From: Chamaecrista fasciculata | Lineage: Eukaryota > Streptophyta > Magnoliopsida > Fabales > Fabaceae | DNA: 64,000 nt | NCBI GenBank assembly: GCA_003254925.1 | Contig: QANZ01019074.1 | Span: forward strand, 215,689 to 279,688 | Direction: 5' to 3' | Shown: piece after piece, positions 47,370 through 58,835 of the stretch | Position numbering within the stretch: the first letter of the stretch is position 1 | How the letters are laid out: each line of letters starts with the position of its first letter | Notes under the pieces: model-generated | Database searches by the model: none | What the model was told of the DNA's origin: nothing | The model's input: the letters and a program-made list of their open reading frames with translations, nothing else | Program-made: the position numbers and the translations under genes

Positions 47370-47869
47370 GTTAAATGATTATTTTCGTCTTAAATGTATG
47401 TTTCAGTTTAATCAATTATGTTTCAAAATATTAAAATTAGTACTATATATTAGCAAAATATTTTATTTTGGACCAATAGTATTAAATATAGTTTGTTTGA
47501 GTTTAGAGCTACATATTATTGTCAAAAATACTTTCTCTATCTAATTGAGGTCACCAACAAATGAGGTCAAATTGGACCAAAAAATAGGTCACTCATTTCA
47601 TGGTCAAATAAGCAAAGTTGATTATATCTCTCTCGTTTCAAATTCAAATGCGACAAATACAAAGCTACACAAATCCTTTGAACTTGAAATAACAGACAAA
47701 AAAATATGACCAAATTCAATAGTTTGGGATCAAATAAAAACATTTACTAATATTTAGGACAAAAATGAATCATTTTGCCAATATTTAGGATCAATTTAAA
47801 CATTTTGAAACATAATGGACTAAAATGAACATTAGGGTATACATTAAGGACCAAAATAACCTTTTAACC
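47370..47869. mobile_element. Foldback MITE, 'GGTCAAAAGG' family, copy 2
   Basis: The right end ACCAAAATAACCTTTTAACC and left end GTTAAATGATTATTTTCGTC are imperfect inverted repeats that match the ends of the 30256-30849 copy. It lies between the SKOR promoter and the 3' end of the methyltransferase-like gene. A-runs at both edges hide any duplication. Confidence 0.6.
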
Positions 47870-48017
47870 AAAAAAAATTGTAAAATTTTGTTCTTGCAGC
47901 ACCTAACTATATAATCACGCGATAACAACACAAACTCTACCCAAAGAAAAGTAAATCAAACTGATGTGTGGTTTATAGGTAAAAATAAGGAATCATGTAT
48001 CATCAATTCATCATGAT

Positions 48018-49017
48018 TCACCAAGAATTGTTGAATGGCTTCTCCAACAAAGCCGAAAGGTACATCTCCTTCATCTCGGGCCCTCTATCAAGCTTCTTCC
48101 CAGTGACCCACTTCACCTTCTTGAACCCAACCCTCTGAATCATCGGCTCATAAACTTCCCTCATTTGCTCACCCACACAGAAAAAATGGTCCAACCATAA
48201 CAAACCCCCAGGCCTCAAAACCCTATACACATCAAACATCAAGAACTCAAGCAACGTCTCCGGAATCCAATTGCTCAAAACGTGCATCGAATGCACAATG
48301 TCCAACGTGTTATCGAAAAACGGAAGCCTCTGCGATATGCTTATATACAGAGCCACCACTCCTCGCGACGCTATGAAATTATTGAACGGCCCGTTCAGAT
48401 TCAACGACGTCGTTACGATCGTTACGTTCTTCTCTCGCATTCTCACGGCGAATGTGGCCACTCCGCCTCCGATGTCGAGTCCGATTCGGATCGACCCGGG
48501 TTTTCGGGTCGCGAGGACGTCGTCGATGCTGAAATCTAGGCCGTTGGATTTGGGGGAAATCCAACGGTGTTTCTCGCGGCCGTTCAGATCGAAGCAGTCT
48601 TTGCAATCGTCGAATTTCTTTTGGTTCTTGCTGCGATTGATTAGGCATTGGTAGGATTTGCAGGTGTAGGCGGTCCAGACGACGGAGGAATCGGCCGGTG
48701 TGGACCAGAGACTCGCCGGAAATGGGAGAGGCTCGACGGAGGACGGTGGCGCCGCCGGGCGGCAGCGGCGGCGGGGGAGGGGCTCGCAGCCCTTGAGGAG
48801 GAGTTTCTGGGCGAGGAGTTCGTCGTCCGGGCAGGAGCCGTTGACTTGGTAGGTCATGTAGCGGCGGAGGTCGGCGCCGGCGCCGGCGAGGAGGCAGCCG
48901 TTTCCGGCGGGAGGATGGATGGTGTCGGAGTCGAAGTTGTGATTAAAGCCGAGCGGGAGCCGCTGACCGGATGTGAATGCGAGGAATTCCGGCGGGAGGT
49001 CGCCGGAAGACGGCCTC

Positions 49018-49048
<31 letters not shown>

Positions 49049-49172
49049 TGGAGAAGGTGGGAGTGCAGGAGGAGGAATAGAAGGTGGAGGAGAAGAACAA
49101 TGTGAGGAGGTTTGAGGATAAGAGGAGGAAAAGGAAGAAGATGAGATTATTGGAATTACGAGAAGAATCCAT
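48018..49172 (-). CDS. Methyltransferase-like type II membrane protein, At1g29790 type
   Basis: A 384-residue intronless protein of the plant family annotated as probable methyltransferases (At1g29790-like), thought to sit in the secretory membranes. Residues 10-30 form an N-terminal signal anchor (LIFFLFLLLSSNLLTLFF). An Ala run (about 45-51) and a Pro/Ser-rich stem follow. The Cys-rich block LLLKGCEPLPRRRCRP (about 125-139) and YTCKSYQCL are family hallmarks. The SAM-binding motif I is IGLDIGGGVATFAVRM (about 230-245). VHSMHVLSNWIP and YRVLRPGGLLWLDHFF complete the methyltransferase fold. The 5' half is unusually GC-rich. The substrate is unknown. TATAAATA on the minus strand at 49385-49392 may be its TATA box. 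Confidence 0.92.
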
Positions 49173-51520
49173 GGGAGAATGAATGTTATGTTAGTATAGT
49201 GTTTTTTAGTGTGATTAGGGTCACTTTGGGATGAAGCATTAAGCAAGCAATCCATTTTGAAGAGGTGGTATTAATATTAACAATTTGCTCTTCTTAATTA
49301 TTCTTAGAATAATGTAGTCAATGATGTAGGGGATCACGAATTGAGAATGGAAGATTGATGATGAAAGTCAACACGAACATGGTGATATTTATAATGTTTT
49401 TGGTTAGCATATTTTATGAAGAGTTGGGTTTCAACTTGTTGAGAATCACATTTGATATGGTGAAAAGCCACATGCATATGTTTGACTTAGGTATGAAATA
49501 TTGAAATTGAAAGGAGCTGAGGAGATATTATCATTCTAAGGAATTTAGCTACCTACCTCTTCATTATCGACTATATATAAATATATTATAGTGCTGGCTA
49601 CACATTGTTCGTAGTGTCATTTTCTTTCTATTATTTATTGTTTTTGGATCGGAGATTCGTGATCAGTGATCACTCACAAGTCACGAGTTACACCCTCTTC
49701 ATCTTTGATTTCTACGGGTAATCTTACGACCTAGATAGTGTTCATATATAATAGGTTTCCAGATTGTTCATGTCACGGGGATCATCAATTCCTTCAAACT
49801 TCAAAATGATTGTTAAAGGAATTGGAATCTTTTAGAAAAATTTGGTTATTAAGTCAAACTATACCTTCTGACCAAACTTAAAATTGCATGTAATATACCT
49901 ATACCTCAACCATTTCTTTTTTTTTAGTAGGAATACCTCAACCATTTTGTTAACGAATGAATTGTTGACTAAAAAGTAAAAATGTTAACGTAGGGGGACA
50001 TTTTATATCAATTTTTTCCTCATAAAATCATGAATATTTCATGTGTATATATGCTAATAGTTTAGACAAAAGACTAATTATTCAAATCAACTATTAAAAT
50101 ATTTTCGACAATATTTATTTTAATTTCTAAATATCAAATGTGAGTCCTCTCACTTATAGCGTAATTGAATCAAACTCTCTTAGTTAAACTATTTTGGTAA
50201 AAGTATTCTTGGTATCCCTAAAATATGTAGTATTTTTAGTTGGACCTCTAAAGTTTTTTTTGTCAATTGTACCTTAAATTCAATTATACTTCAAAGTTTC
50301 TTTGAGTCAATTATATCTCCAATCTTTTCTTTTTGTATCAATTGTCCCTCTCATCTTTTCTTTTTTGTGTCAATTATATCTCCGAATTGGGGGTATTTGG
50401 GGGTATAATTGACTAGAAAAAATATTAAGGATATAACTGAAATTGACCATATACTTTGAAAGTACAATTGACCCAAAAGAACTTTGAGGGTATAACTGAA
50501 AATGACCACATACTTTGAGAATATCAATAGTACTCTTACTGTCTATTTTTTATCATAAAATTTCTTCCAACACAATGTTTTTTATAATCTAAGAAAACAC
50601 TAAATTATCATTAAATTTTAGAAGCCTTAAACTGAGGTAAAATTATGGTGACAAAGATATCTCTAATTAAACACAAATTTGAGACATGGTATGGAAGTTT
50701 GGATGGTTTTGATCTTCCTTATTTCTTTGCTATAAAGCTCCTCCAAGTTCTAATCATAAGTTTCATTTATAATTTTACATTCTCTCTCCTTTATTAGCCA
50801 TACAAAAAGGTTATTAGAGGTAAATTTAAGAGGAATGGAATGGCTAGAAGATAGGGAAGCCACAAATGATAGCCATGGCTTGCTAACGCTAAAGAAGAAA
50901 GTTATCTTCACCGAGTGTAATGGAAACAAGGTCAGAGCTAGTCATAGAAAATGAGGCTGCCACGAGATCAAAGCTCTGATACTATATAAGAAAAGTATAA
51001 TTGATTGAATATTAGGCTCATCATTGATAGTGAAAGAGTACAAGATATATAACAAAAAGGGAAACATTCTAGGAAAGAAATATGCTAATAGAATACAAGG
51101 CCTAATGACAGCAAGGCACAAAAGAAAAATATCTCTAACTAATTCTAGAAGAGATTACAGTTTAGCAATACACAAATATACCATATTCTCTAATAAATGT
51201 ATAATCAATATTTTCTCACTATTATGATTGGTCATGCATAATCACGTAACAAATATTTATTAAAAAATCTTATAATAAAAATATAAACATTATTAAAGAA
51301 CTTTACTTAATCTTACCCAATCAAACATCAAACATTCTAACAATACCACTCATGTGTTTTTGGAGTTTGGACCAAAATTCAAATCCATTCATTCTGTTCT
51401 ATCATTGAACCAAACTTTGAAATATAGAGTAGTGGGCTTATGGCCCAATAAAAAAATAAGACTCTTCAATTTTAGTACCAACCGACCCATTGACCCACCA
51501 AACCGACCCGCAAACCGACT
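49173..51520. other. Divergent intergenic region with one foldback repeat
   Basis: It contains the promoters of the methyltransferase-like gene and NMD3. A foldback repeat lies at about 50197-50539 (see next entry). Otherwise AT-rich, with no coding sequence I can support. Confidence 0.5.
50197..50539. mobile_element. Foldback MITE of about 340 bp
   Basis: The left end GTAAAAGTATTCTTGGTATC and right end GATATTCTCAAAGTATGTGG (complemented from the end CTCTTAC) are imperfect inverted repeats. The inner arms carry TCAATTATATCTCC / GGGTATAATTGA units. I found no exact target duplication. Confidence 0.55.
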
Positions 51521-51529
51521 AGCAAAATC

Positions 51530-53290
51530 CTATAATTACGCCCGAAGCTCACAGCCTCTCTCTTCATTCACCAATCACCCTCTTTTTTCCTCTCTGCTTC
51601 ACCGTCTACAGAATCTCTTTCAATCGCAGTAAGTCCTTCTATCTCTCCTTTTAATTCATCATAGTTTCTGACGCCATCGTATCCATGTCCTACTTCGTAT
51701 GTATTCTGCGCTCTAGTTTTTTTTTTTTTTCTTAATTTTGATTTCTTGGTATTTCTGAGTCTATAGACCTTTTAAGGGAAGATGACGCCGATATCCAATC
51801 ATTTTGACTTCTCGTAGCTCCATATTGTCAATTTCTTTATGTCGGTTCTATTCTCTGTGCATTGAATGAGTTAGATTTGTGTGAGCTTGTTTATTTATGT
51901 AGGCTCTCATGTTTAAGCATAAGTGAAAATGAAAACAGAACCTTCTTTTGGGATATGGTTGAGTTTGAAGGCTTTCTATGTTTCTTTCTGTTAGTCAATT
52001 TTTAAGAGGGTATAACTTACATCATATCTTATGATATACACTTATACCCTGGAAATTTTTCTGGTTGATTACCTAATTCTAAAGATCAGTTTAGCTTTGC
52101 GTATGCAAATTATGTTTTTCTTTTCAATCAAAATATTAGGTTGGAAAATACTGAGATAGAGAGAAGAGAACACTTCTGATAATTGCAAGATAGGTAGAAG
52201 AGAATGCTTCCATAAATCATTTCCACTCATATTGGTTAATAAATGAACTGTAGAATTTTTTAGAAATATCATAAGTAAAAGTTTTACTCAAGACCCTCAA
52301 GTATTAAGATGATAAGAGTTGTGGATATATGTAACCCTTTAATAACACAAACTTTTGGTCACCTGTAGTCTGTAGATGTATTTGATTGCTCAAATCATCT
52401 ACAAATTAAGAACTTGACATATTTGATTACATGAGAGTGATCATATCTACGTGGGAGCTTTAAGATTAAAAAAAAAAGGCTTGAAACTGATCAGTTTACG
52501 ACTTATTACGTTTTTGTGTGCACACCACAGTTGAAACATGTGTCTTGTCTGAGTACTGCTGGAAGTTTATCCATGGTTACTTTTTTTTACTGTATATCAT
52601 ATGGACAATGCTTTTTACATCCAGCTATTCTAGAGGGTTACAAGTTACAGCTGAAGTCTGATAGTGTATTAGAATATTGAAAAATACTCCGTTACTCATT
52701 AGTGAACATTGGTCAAGTTGTGTTCGAATTTTTTAAAAGAATAATTTCTTTGGTATGATATATTCTATTTCTTTTCTTCCGTCTTTTCTTCCCCATTTTC
52801 TGTGTTTGTTTTGGGAAACTATATGTAAAACTTTTGATCGATTGTCTAGTTACAACTCTTGGTACGCAAAAATATAAAACACTGCCCCCTAAGCTGTCAC
52901 AAAAACTAGAAACTTGCAAATCAGTCAAATTTAAGGTCTGTATGAGCCACGTGATTGTCTTTAAATTTTCATATTTTGCAAAATAAAGTTTTACAAATTT
53001 GTAATATCTTTCAAATTTTCTAATAGTTTAGGAGGGGTTAAATGTTATGTTCTGGAATTTGGGTACAAAGTTGTTATTAGGATATAATACATGGGGTTGT
53101 AGGAAGTAGTTTCTCCTATTTGTTTTCCTTGCTATGAATCATTTGTCTCTGTAATGCACCTATTTATTTCACTTGTCCGTACTCATGGTTCTCAGTTCTC
53201 CCTTTTCTGAACAGGAACATTTTTTTAGTTTAAGAAAGAAATCCAGGGGATTTTCACCTTCTTTACATTGTCATGTTACAACCATCAAGC
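51530..53290 (+). other. NMD3 5' leader with a 1.6-kb leader intron
   Basis: A pyrimidine-rich leader exon (about 51530-51628) ends at a strong donor GTAAGT (51629). The best acceptor is TTCTGAACAG, ending at 53214, 76 nt before the ATG. Leader introns of this kind often raise expression of plant housekeeping genes. The transcription start is approximate. Confidence 0.55.
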
Positions 53291-54829
53291 ATGGCAGAAG
53301 AAGCTGGTATGTTTATGGTTCATCAAACAGTTGGCAGTGTTTTGTGCTGCAAATGTGGAATTTCCATGCAACCCAATGCTGCCAATATGTGTGTGAAGTG
53401 TTTGCGCTCAGAAGTTGATATCACTGAAGGATTACTGAAACATCTAATCCTAGTGCATTGCCCTGAGTGTGAAAGCTACTTGCAGCCTCCAAGAACTTGG
53501 GTCAAAGCACAGTTAGAATCAAAGGAGCTGCTTACATTTTGTTTGAATAAACTGAAAAGAAATTTCAATTCAAATAAAGTAAGGTTGGTAAATGCTGAAT
53601 TTATATGGACTGAGCCCCACTCCAAGAGGATAAAAGTCAAGGTCAAAGTTCAGAAAGAAGTTCTTAATGGAGCAATTCTTGAACAGTCTTATCCCATTGA
53701 GTATGTTCAACATGAACAAATGTGTGAATCTTGCTCTAGGATTCAGGCTAACCCTGACCAGTGGGTTGCTGCTGTGCAACTCCGGCAACATGTTACTCAC
53801 AGGCGTACTTTCTTTTATTTGGAGCAGCTGATTCTGAAGCACGGTGCTGCTGCCAGTTCTATTAGAATAAAGCAGCTGGATCAAGGTATCGACTTCTTTT
53901 TCTCCAATCGAAGTCATGGTGTGAAATTTGTGGAGTTTATAGGAAAAGTTGCTCCAGTAAGGAGCCGCAATGATAAGCAACTTGTTTCTCATGATCCCAA
54001 GAGTAATAACTACAATTACAAATATACATTCTCTGTTGAGATCTCCCCCATTTGCCGTGAGGATTTGATCTGTCTTCCCCCTAAAGTAGCAGTTAGTTTG
54101 GGAAACCTTGGCCCTCTTGTGATTTGTACTAAAGTCACCAACAGCATTGCGTTACTTGATCCACTTACACTGAGGCATTGTTTCCTGGATACTGATCAGT
54201 ACTGGAGGGCATCCTTCAAGTCTTTACTTACTAGCAGACAGCTAGTGGAATATATTGTGCTCGATGTGGAAACCATTGCTTCTGAAGTTATCATTGGTGG
54301 CACAAAATATGTTTTAGCAGAAGCACAAGTGGCTCGTGTGTCGGATTTTGGAAAGAATGACACAATATTTTCCATCAAGACTCATCTAGGTCATCTTTTA
54401 AATCCTGGTGATTATGCTCTGGGTTATGACTTGTATGCGGCTAACCATAACGATATTGAGCTGGACAAGTACAGAGGACTTGTCCTTCCTGAGGTCATTC
54501 TAGTAAAGAAAAGCTATGAAGAGAAGCGACAGAAGAAGCGTGGTAAGCCTCGTGCATGGAAGCTCAAGACCCTTGACATGGAAGTTGATGATAAGGGTAA
54601 GGTTGACCAAGAAAAGGTGAACTCCGAATACGAACAATTCCTGAAAGATCTGGAAGAAAACCCTGATCTGAGGTTCAACATATCATTGTACCGAAATAAG
54701 GAATATCAGCCATCGGAGATGGCATCAGTGACTGATGGTGAAGATGTACCTTCTATTCCATTGGATGAGTTGCTGGCTGATCTTGATTTGAGTGAGGATG
54801 AAGATGAAGAGGATAGCATGAGGGAGTGA
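53291..54829 (+). CDS. NMD3: 60S ribosomal export protein NMD3
   Basis: NMD3 is the adaptor that links late pre-60S ribosomal subunits to the exportin CRM1/XPO1 for nuclear export. The intronless CDS encodes 512 residues from MAEEAGMF. An in-frame ATG six codons upstream (53273) is possible, but the chosen start matches known plant NMD3. The N-terminal zinc-binding region has CCKCG (19-23), CVKC (34-37), CPEC (57-60) and a later CESC. Conserved MCVKCLRSEVDITEG and LQPPRTWVKAQLESKELLTFC follow. A basic patch (KRQKKRGKPRAWK) that could be a nuclear localisation signal precedes the C-terminal part. The end is very acidic (LSEDEDEEDSMRE), with leucine-rich LDELLADLDLSEDE resembling the export signal. 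Intact and full length. Confidence 0.96.
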   Translation: MAEEAGMFMVHQTVGSVLCCKCGISMQPNAANMCVKCLRSEVDITEGLLKHLILVHCPECESYLQPPRTWVKAQLESKELLTFCLNKLKRNFNSNKVRLVNAEFIWTEPHSKRIKVKVKVQKEVLNGAILEQSYPIEYVQHEQMCESCSRIQANPDQWVAAVQLRQHVTHRRTFFYLEQLILKHGAAASSIRIKQLDQGIDFFFSNRSHGVKFVEFIGKVAPVRSRNDKQLVSHDPKSNNYNYKYTFSVEISPICREDLICLPPKVAVSLGNLGPLVICTKVTNSIALLDPLTLRHCFLDTDQYWRASFKSLLTSRQLVEYIVLDVETIASEVIIGGTKYVLAEAQVARVSDFGKNDTIFSIKTHLGHLLNPGDYALGYDLYAANHNDIELDKYRGLVLPEVILVKKSYEEKRQKKRGKPRAWKLKTLDMEVDDKGKVDQEKVNSEYEQFLKDLEENPDLRFNISLYRNKEYQPSEMASVTDGEDVPSIPLDELLADLDLSEDEDEEDSMRE

Positions 54830-56049
54830 ACAATGTTGTGGATTATATGGGTGTTTAATGTCAAGAGTGACTATTATTGTCATCTACTCATCTTTTGCAG
54901 TTTTCCTCGAGGATGACAAGGTAAAACATGCAGGAGATTGTGATAGTATCTGAAGTCTTTTTTCTTGTAATGTAAGTAGGTTTAGTTTTCAAACATCTGT
55001 TTGCAAATCTACCCAAGAGGACAATAGTGTAATAAATCAGTTCAGCTTTGCATATTTCATTGTTCTATGGTTCATATGCACAAATCTTCTTGAAGGGTAA
55101 TGCTATGGAAATCCCCATAGCTAAGCTACCCAATTTGTTCTTTCTATCTCTCTCCTCTTTTCTACTTTTTCTTTTTATTATTTCTTAATTTTAATTTGTT
55201 TTCTCAAACTTTGTGTCAAAAACTAAAGCAAAAAGTCCTTAGCTAAAAGAATAGACCTTTTTCCATACACACCCTTTGTGTAAAATTAAAAGTTTCGATA
55301 GTCTGTCTTTTCATATTTTTTAAAAATTTAGGAAAAAATTTGTACAATGATTGAAGTTTGGGGGAAATTCTTTAGGCATGAAGGGGGGATGTGGGAGTTT
55401 TGCATTAGTACATACGATGGTCATATCCATGAAATCTACTATTTAATATTTATTACTACTAGATTGAGGCTAAGCTTTCACAATGATGGGTGCGAAGACC
55501 AAGAAAAAAAATAATAAAAAAAAACAGGAGTAGTAACATATCTATCTATCTATATATTTTCTCGAAAATGAGGAATGTTATTTTAGTTATATGTACGCGT
55601 TTTTAAGATTCAAAAAATATTGATGTATATATTAAATAACTATTTATGAACGAGTGAGACTCCGACGTCCAACCTGGAAACTTTTGCAGCTTTCATATTC
55701 AAAGTCACAATTGATAGAAGACTTTGAAATTGGTTCATTCACGAGAACTAAATTGATAGATATATCTCAATATAAAGGAAGTTTTGAAATTGATATCATA
55801 TTGCTTGCTGCCTCTTAATTTGAACACTCAGTCTGTGCAACGCGTTTCAGGAGTACCAATTTCCGAAGGAGACATCATGTACTCAACTAATATTTAACTT
55901 AAAGGAAATGGGAAATTGTCTCTACCCTCTTCTGCTCTTTATATCATATTATTGACTTCCATCATAAACAATTTCATTTCCTAATGATTTTAATTAAATA
56001 AGAAAAAATAATTTATTGAGAATAATTTGTAACTTTAAATTTGTCATAT
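54830..56049. other. NMD3 3' flank, no gene
   Basis: It includes the probable NMD3 3' UTR (AATAAA-like GTAATAAATC near 55030) and about 1 kb of AT-rich DNA without recognisable elements. Confidence 0.5.
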
Positions 56050-56496
56050 TTTAATTTAGGGTAAATTACATTTTGGTACCCTGTGGTTTGACCCTATTTC
56101 ACTTTGGTACCCTGTGGTTTGAAACTTGACATTTTGGTACCCTGTGGTATTCTCCATTAACACTTTGGTACCCTTTGGGTTTATTTTGTAATTTTAACCA
56201 CAACAAATTTTACTAAAATTACATATTGACCCCAAAATTTTTTAAAAGTTTTCATTTTAGTCCCTAGATAATATGTATCTAGGGACCTATTTGTAATTTT
56301 TGAAATTTTTTTGGGGTCAATATGTAATTTTTGCAAAATTTGTTATGGTTAAAATTACAAAATAACCCCAAAGGGTACCAAAGTGTTAATGGAGAATACC
56401 ACAGGGTACCAAAGTGTCAAGTTTCAAACCACAGGATACCAAAGTGAAATAGGATCAAACCACAGGGTACCAAAATGTAATTTACCCTTTAATTTA
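56050..56496. mobile_element. Foldback MULE-type MITE, family B, copy 3, 9-bp target duplication
   Basis: The element is 56059-56487 (429 bp), flanked by the exact repeat TTTAATTTA at 56050-56058 and 56488-56496. The termini GGGTAAATTACATTTTGGTA and TACCAAAATGTAATTTACCC are perfect complements. Four TTTGGTACCCT units per arm are mirrored. The centre carries the small palindrome CCTAGATAATATGTATCTAGG. This is the best-preserved copy of the family in the window. Confidence 0.9.
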
Positions 56497-56897
56497 TAAT
56501 AAGAGAAATATATCAAGTTTTGTTTGTTATACATTGTAAAATAAACGGCCAACTTTCGAAAATTAATTTAATCTTATTTATTGATATTTTCAATTAAATA
56601 AAAAAAATACTCGTCAAAAGTAATATATAATTATATATTCGTTGAATTTGAATTCATATGTGTAATGTCGTTATAATCACAAAGTAAGAATTTATGAAAA
56701 TATGTAGGAGTAATTTCGCCACAGAAAAGAAAAATATAAAGAATTGAATTAGAACTCACCTCAAACGTATAGAACTAAAAGTATAATTTAACTTTTCTAT
56801 AAATATGTAAAGCTAAATTAGTACAAAATAAATATTTAAGACAAAAAAGAATCACAGACTTAGTAAGGAAAAAAAGCAAAAAGAATAGAAGAATGTA

Positions 56898-58144
56898 TTT
56901 TTAGTACTAGGGATGATCTTGGGTAGGGTATTATGATACCCGGACCCATACCCGGATGTGAGTGGGTATCAAAATCAATCCCCATACCCATACCCGCTGG
57001 GTAGTCTAATCCCCATACCCGCACTCAGACCTGGAAAATTTTTAAAATAAGTTATTTTTTGTTAATATAAAATTTATATTTATCCAATATTTTACATTTA
57101 TAACTACTAAAAATAAAAAAATAAATCATAAATATGAATACATTAATAAAATATTTCAATATTAATAAAAACTTTAATATTTTTTCAGTAAAAAGTGTTA
57201 AAGTATTATATATTTTATATATAAAAATATATTTATTATTACTAATGGGTATATAGGTAGGGTACCACCATACCCCAACCCATACCCATTAAGGATGGGT
57301 ACGGGTTTAGACCCATACCCATAGGGTAAATTTTAGGGGGCGTTTGGTACACGGATTATTTTTTCAATCCCGGGAATCACATTCTCCGGGAATCACATTC
57401 CCAGGAATGTGATTCCCAGGAATAAGATTCTCAGGATTATAAGAATGTCTGTTTGGATGAGTTAAAATAATCATAGGATTATTTTGCAATATTCCCAGGA
57501 ATGTTATAATCTTATGTTTGGTTCAACTTTGATATTCCTGGGAATGTTTAATACTTTTACAAATATGCCCTTGACTTTTTATTCTCAACCAACCAATAGT
57601 TTATCAAATGTAGAAATTCTTCAAAATATTCATGAGAAAAATACTATATCATAAAGAAATAATTATATCATAATTGAAATTTTTAAATAACATTAATAGA
57701 TTCATGAGAAAAATACTATTTCATAACACAATGTCCATAATTCTCAACATAATAAAATTGTCTAAAAAAGTCTCACTCAACAAAGAGTTGTAAAATGACA
57801 TAGATGAAAAGTAACCGGGATTTGTAGAGAAATAATTAATTAATTAGAGGAAATTTATTAGGGGTAATAAAGTAATTTTGGATGGGAAAAATATCCCATG
57901 TCATGGGATTAGACTAATCCCACCCCCTAGGGTGGGATGGGATTAGAAAATAGCTATTTTAGGAAATTATCCTATTCCTGGGAATACAATATTTCCGACA
58001 CTAATTTTCCAATCCGCATACCAAACGCGAGATTACTCTAGTCCGGAGCTCATAATCCCGAGACTATTTTTTCAATCCGTGTACCAAACGCCTCTTTAGG
58101 GTCTCCATTGGGTATAAGTATTTTGATCATCCTTAATTTTTACT
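56898..58144. mobile_element. hAT-like MITE interrupted by a Harbinger-like MITE
   Basis: The outer termini AGGGATGATC (near 56909) and GATCATCCTT (58125-58134) are inverted. The flanks TTTTTAGT (56898-56905) and TTTTTACT (58137-58144) match in 7 of 8 bases, as for an 8-bp hAT duplication. The internal part is rich in CCCATACCC/GGGTATGGG. The element is split at 57335 by the next one. Confidence 0.6.
57333..58098. mobile_element. PIF/Harbinger-like (Tourist) MITE with TTA duplication
   Basis: The element is 57336-58095 (760 bp), flanked by TTA at 57333-57335 and 58096-58098. The inverted ends share GGCGTTTGGTACACGGATT, followed by ATTTTTTCAAT-like sequence on both sides. Subterminal ATTCCCAGGAAT palindromes are abundant. 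The TTA duplication and GGSCNTTTGGT-type ends fit PIF/Harbinger MITEs. Confidence 0.85.
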
Positions 58145-58835
58145 GACCTCTGGCCAAAACTACTTGCATTCCACGGAAGTGCAGTGGCTAAATGTTTTGT
58201 CATCCAACTTCTTGTGATTAAAAGATTACATTGTTATAATTGACTAAAAAAAAATTTTTAGACGCAGAATTCAAATTTACCCCATACTCTAGAGGTACCA
58301 AGAATATTTTGACCTAAAATTTTAAACTTTAACATTTAATACTTGATTATTTGATAATACTATTTTCCTAAAACTTAAATTTGAAAAAATAAAATACAAA
58401 TTAATTCATTATATATTTATACCAGTCCTTGATATGAGTCTAAAATTTTTCCTCAAACTATTGTTATAACTTATAACCAATAGGAGCTGCATCAGGAACA
58501 GGTTTCTTCAAATATTTGTGCATTGTAAAATATGAAGACTGACCAAAAGAAAACCCAAGTATGTGCTCGTTGCCTTCTTTTTTTTTTCTGAGGTGTTTGA
58601 TTAAAAATATGAACTGGTATACCAGGTTAAGTAAGCATCAATATCAAAAGTTCAGAGAGAATTATAAGAATCAACACCAAAACTTGAGAGAAAGAATTGT
58701 ATTTATTTCAATTGAATGAATGAATGAATTTGTATTGGTTGTATGTATCTGTATGTTTTGTACACTGTATTGTGTTTCTATCATTCTATGACCTACACAA
58801 ACAAAAAGAATTTTGTTGAAATCTCCAATGATAAA

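Noticed and set aside
48648..49115. Long Gly-rich frame on the plus strand over the methyltransferase-like gene
   Set aside because: It is a by-product of the GC-rich 5' half of the real minus-strand gene; low complexity and no recognisable domain.
51024..51632. Small frames upstream of NMD3
   Set aside because: One is AT-rich with no features; the other overlaps the NMD3 leader exon and ends in its intron.
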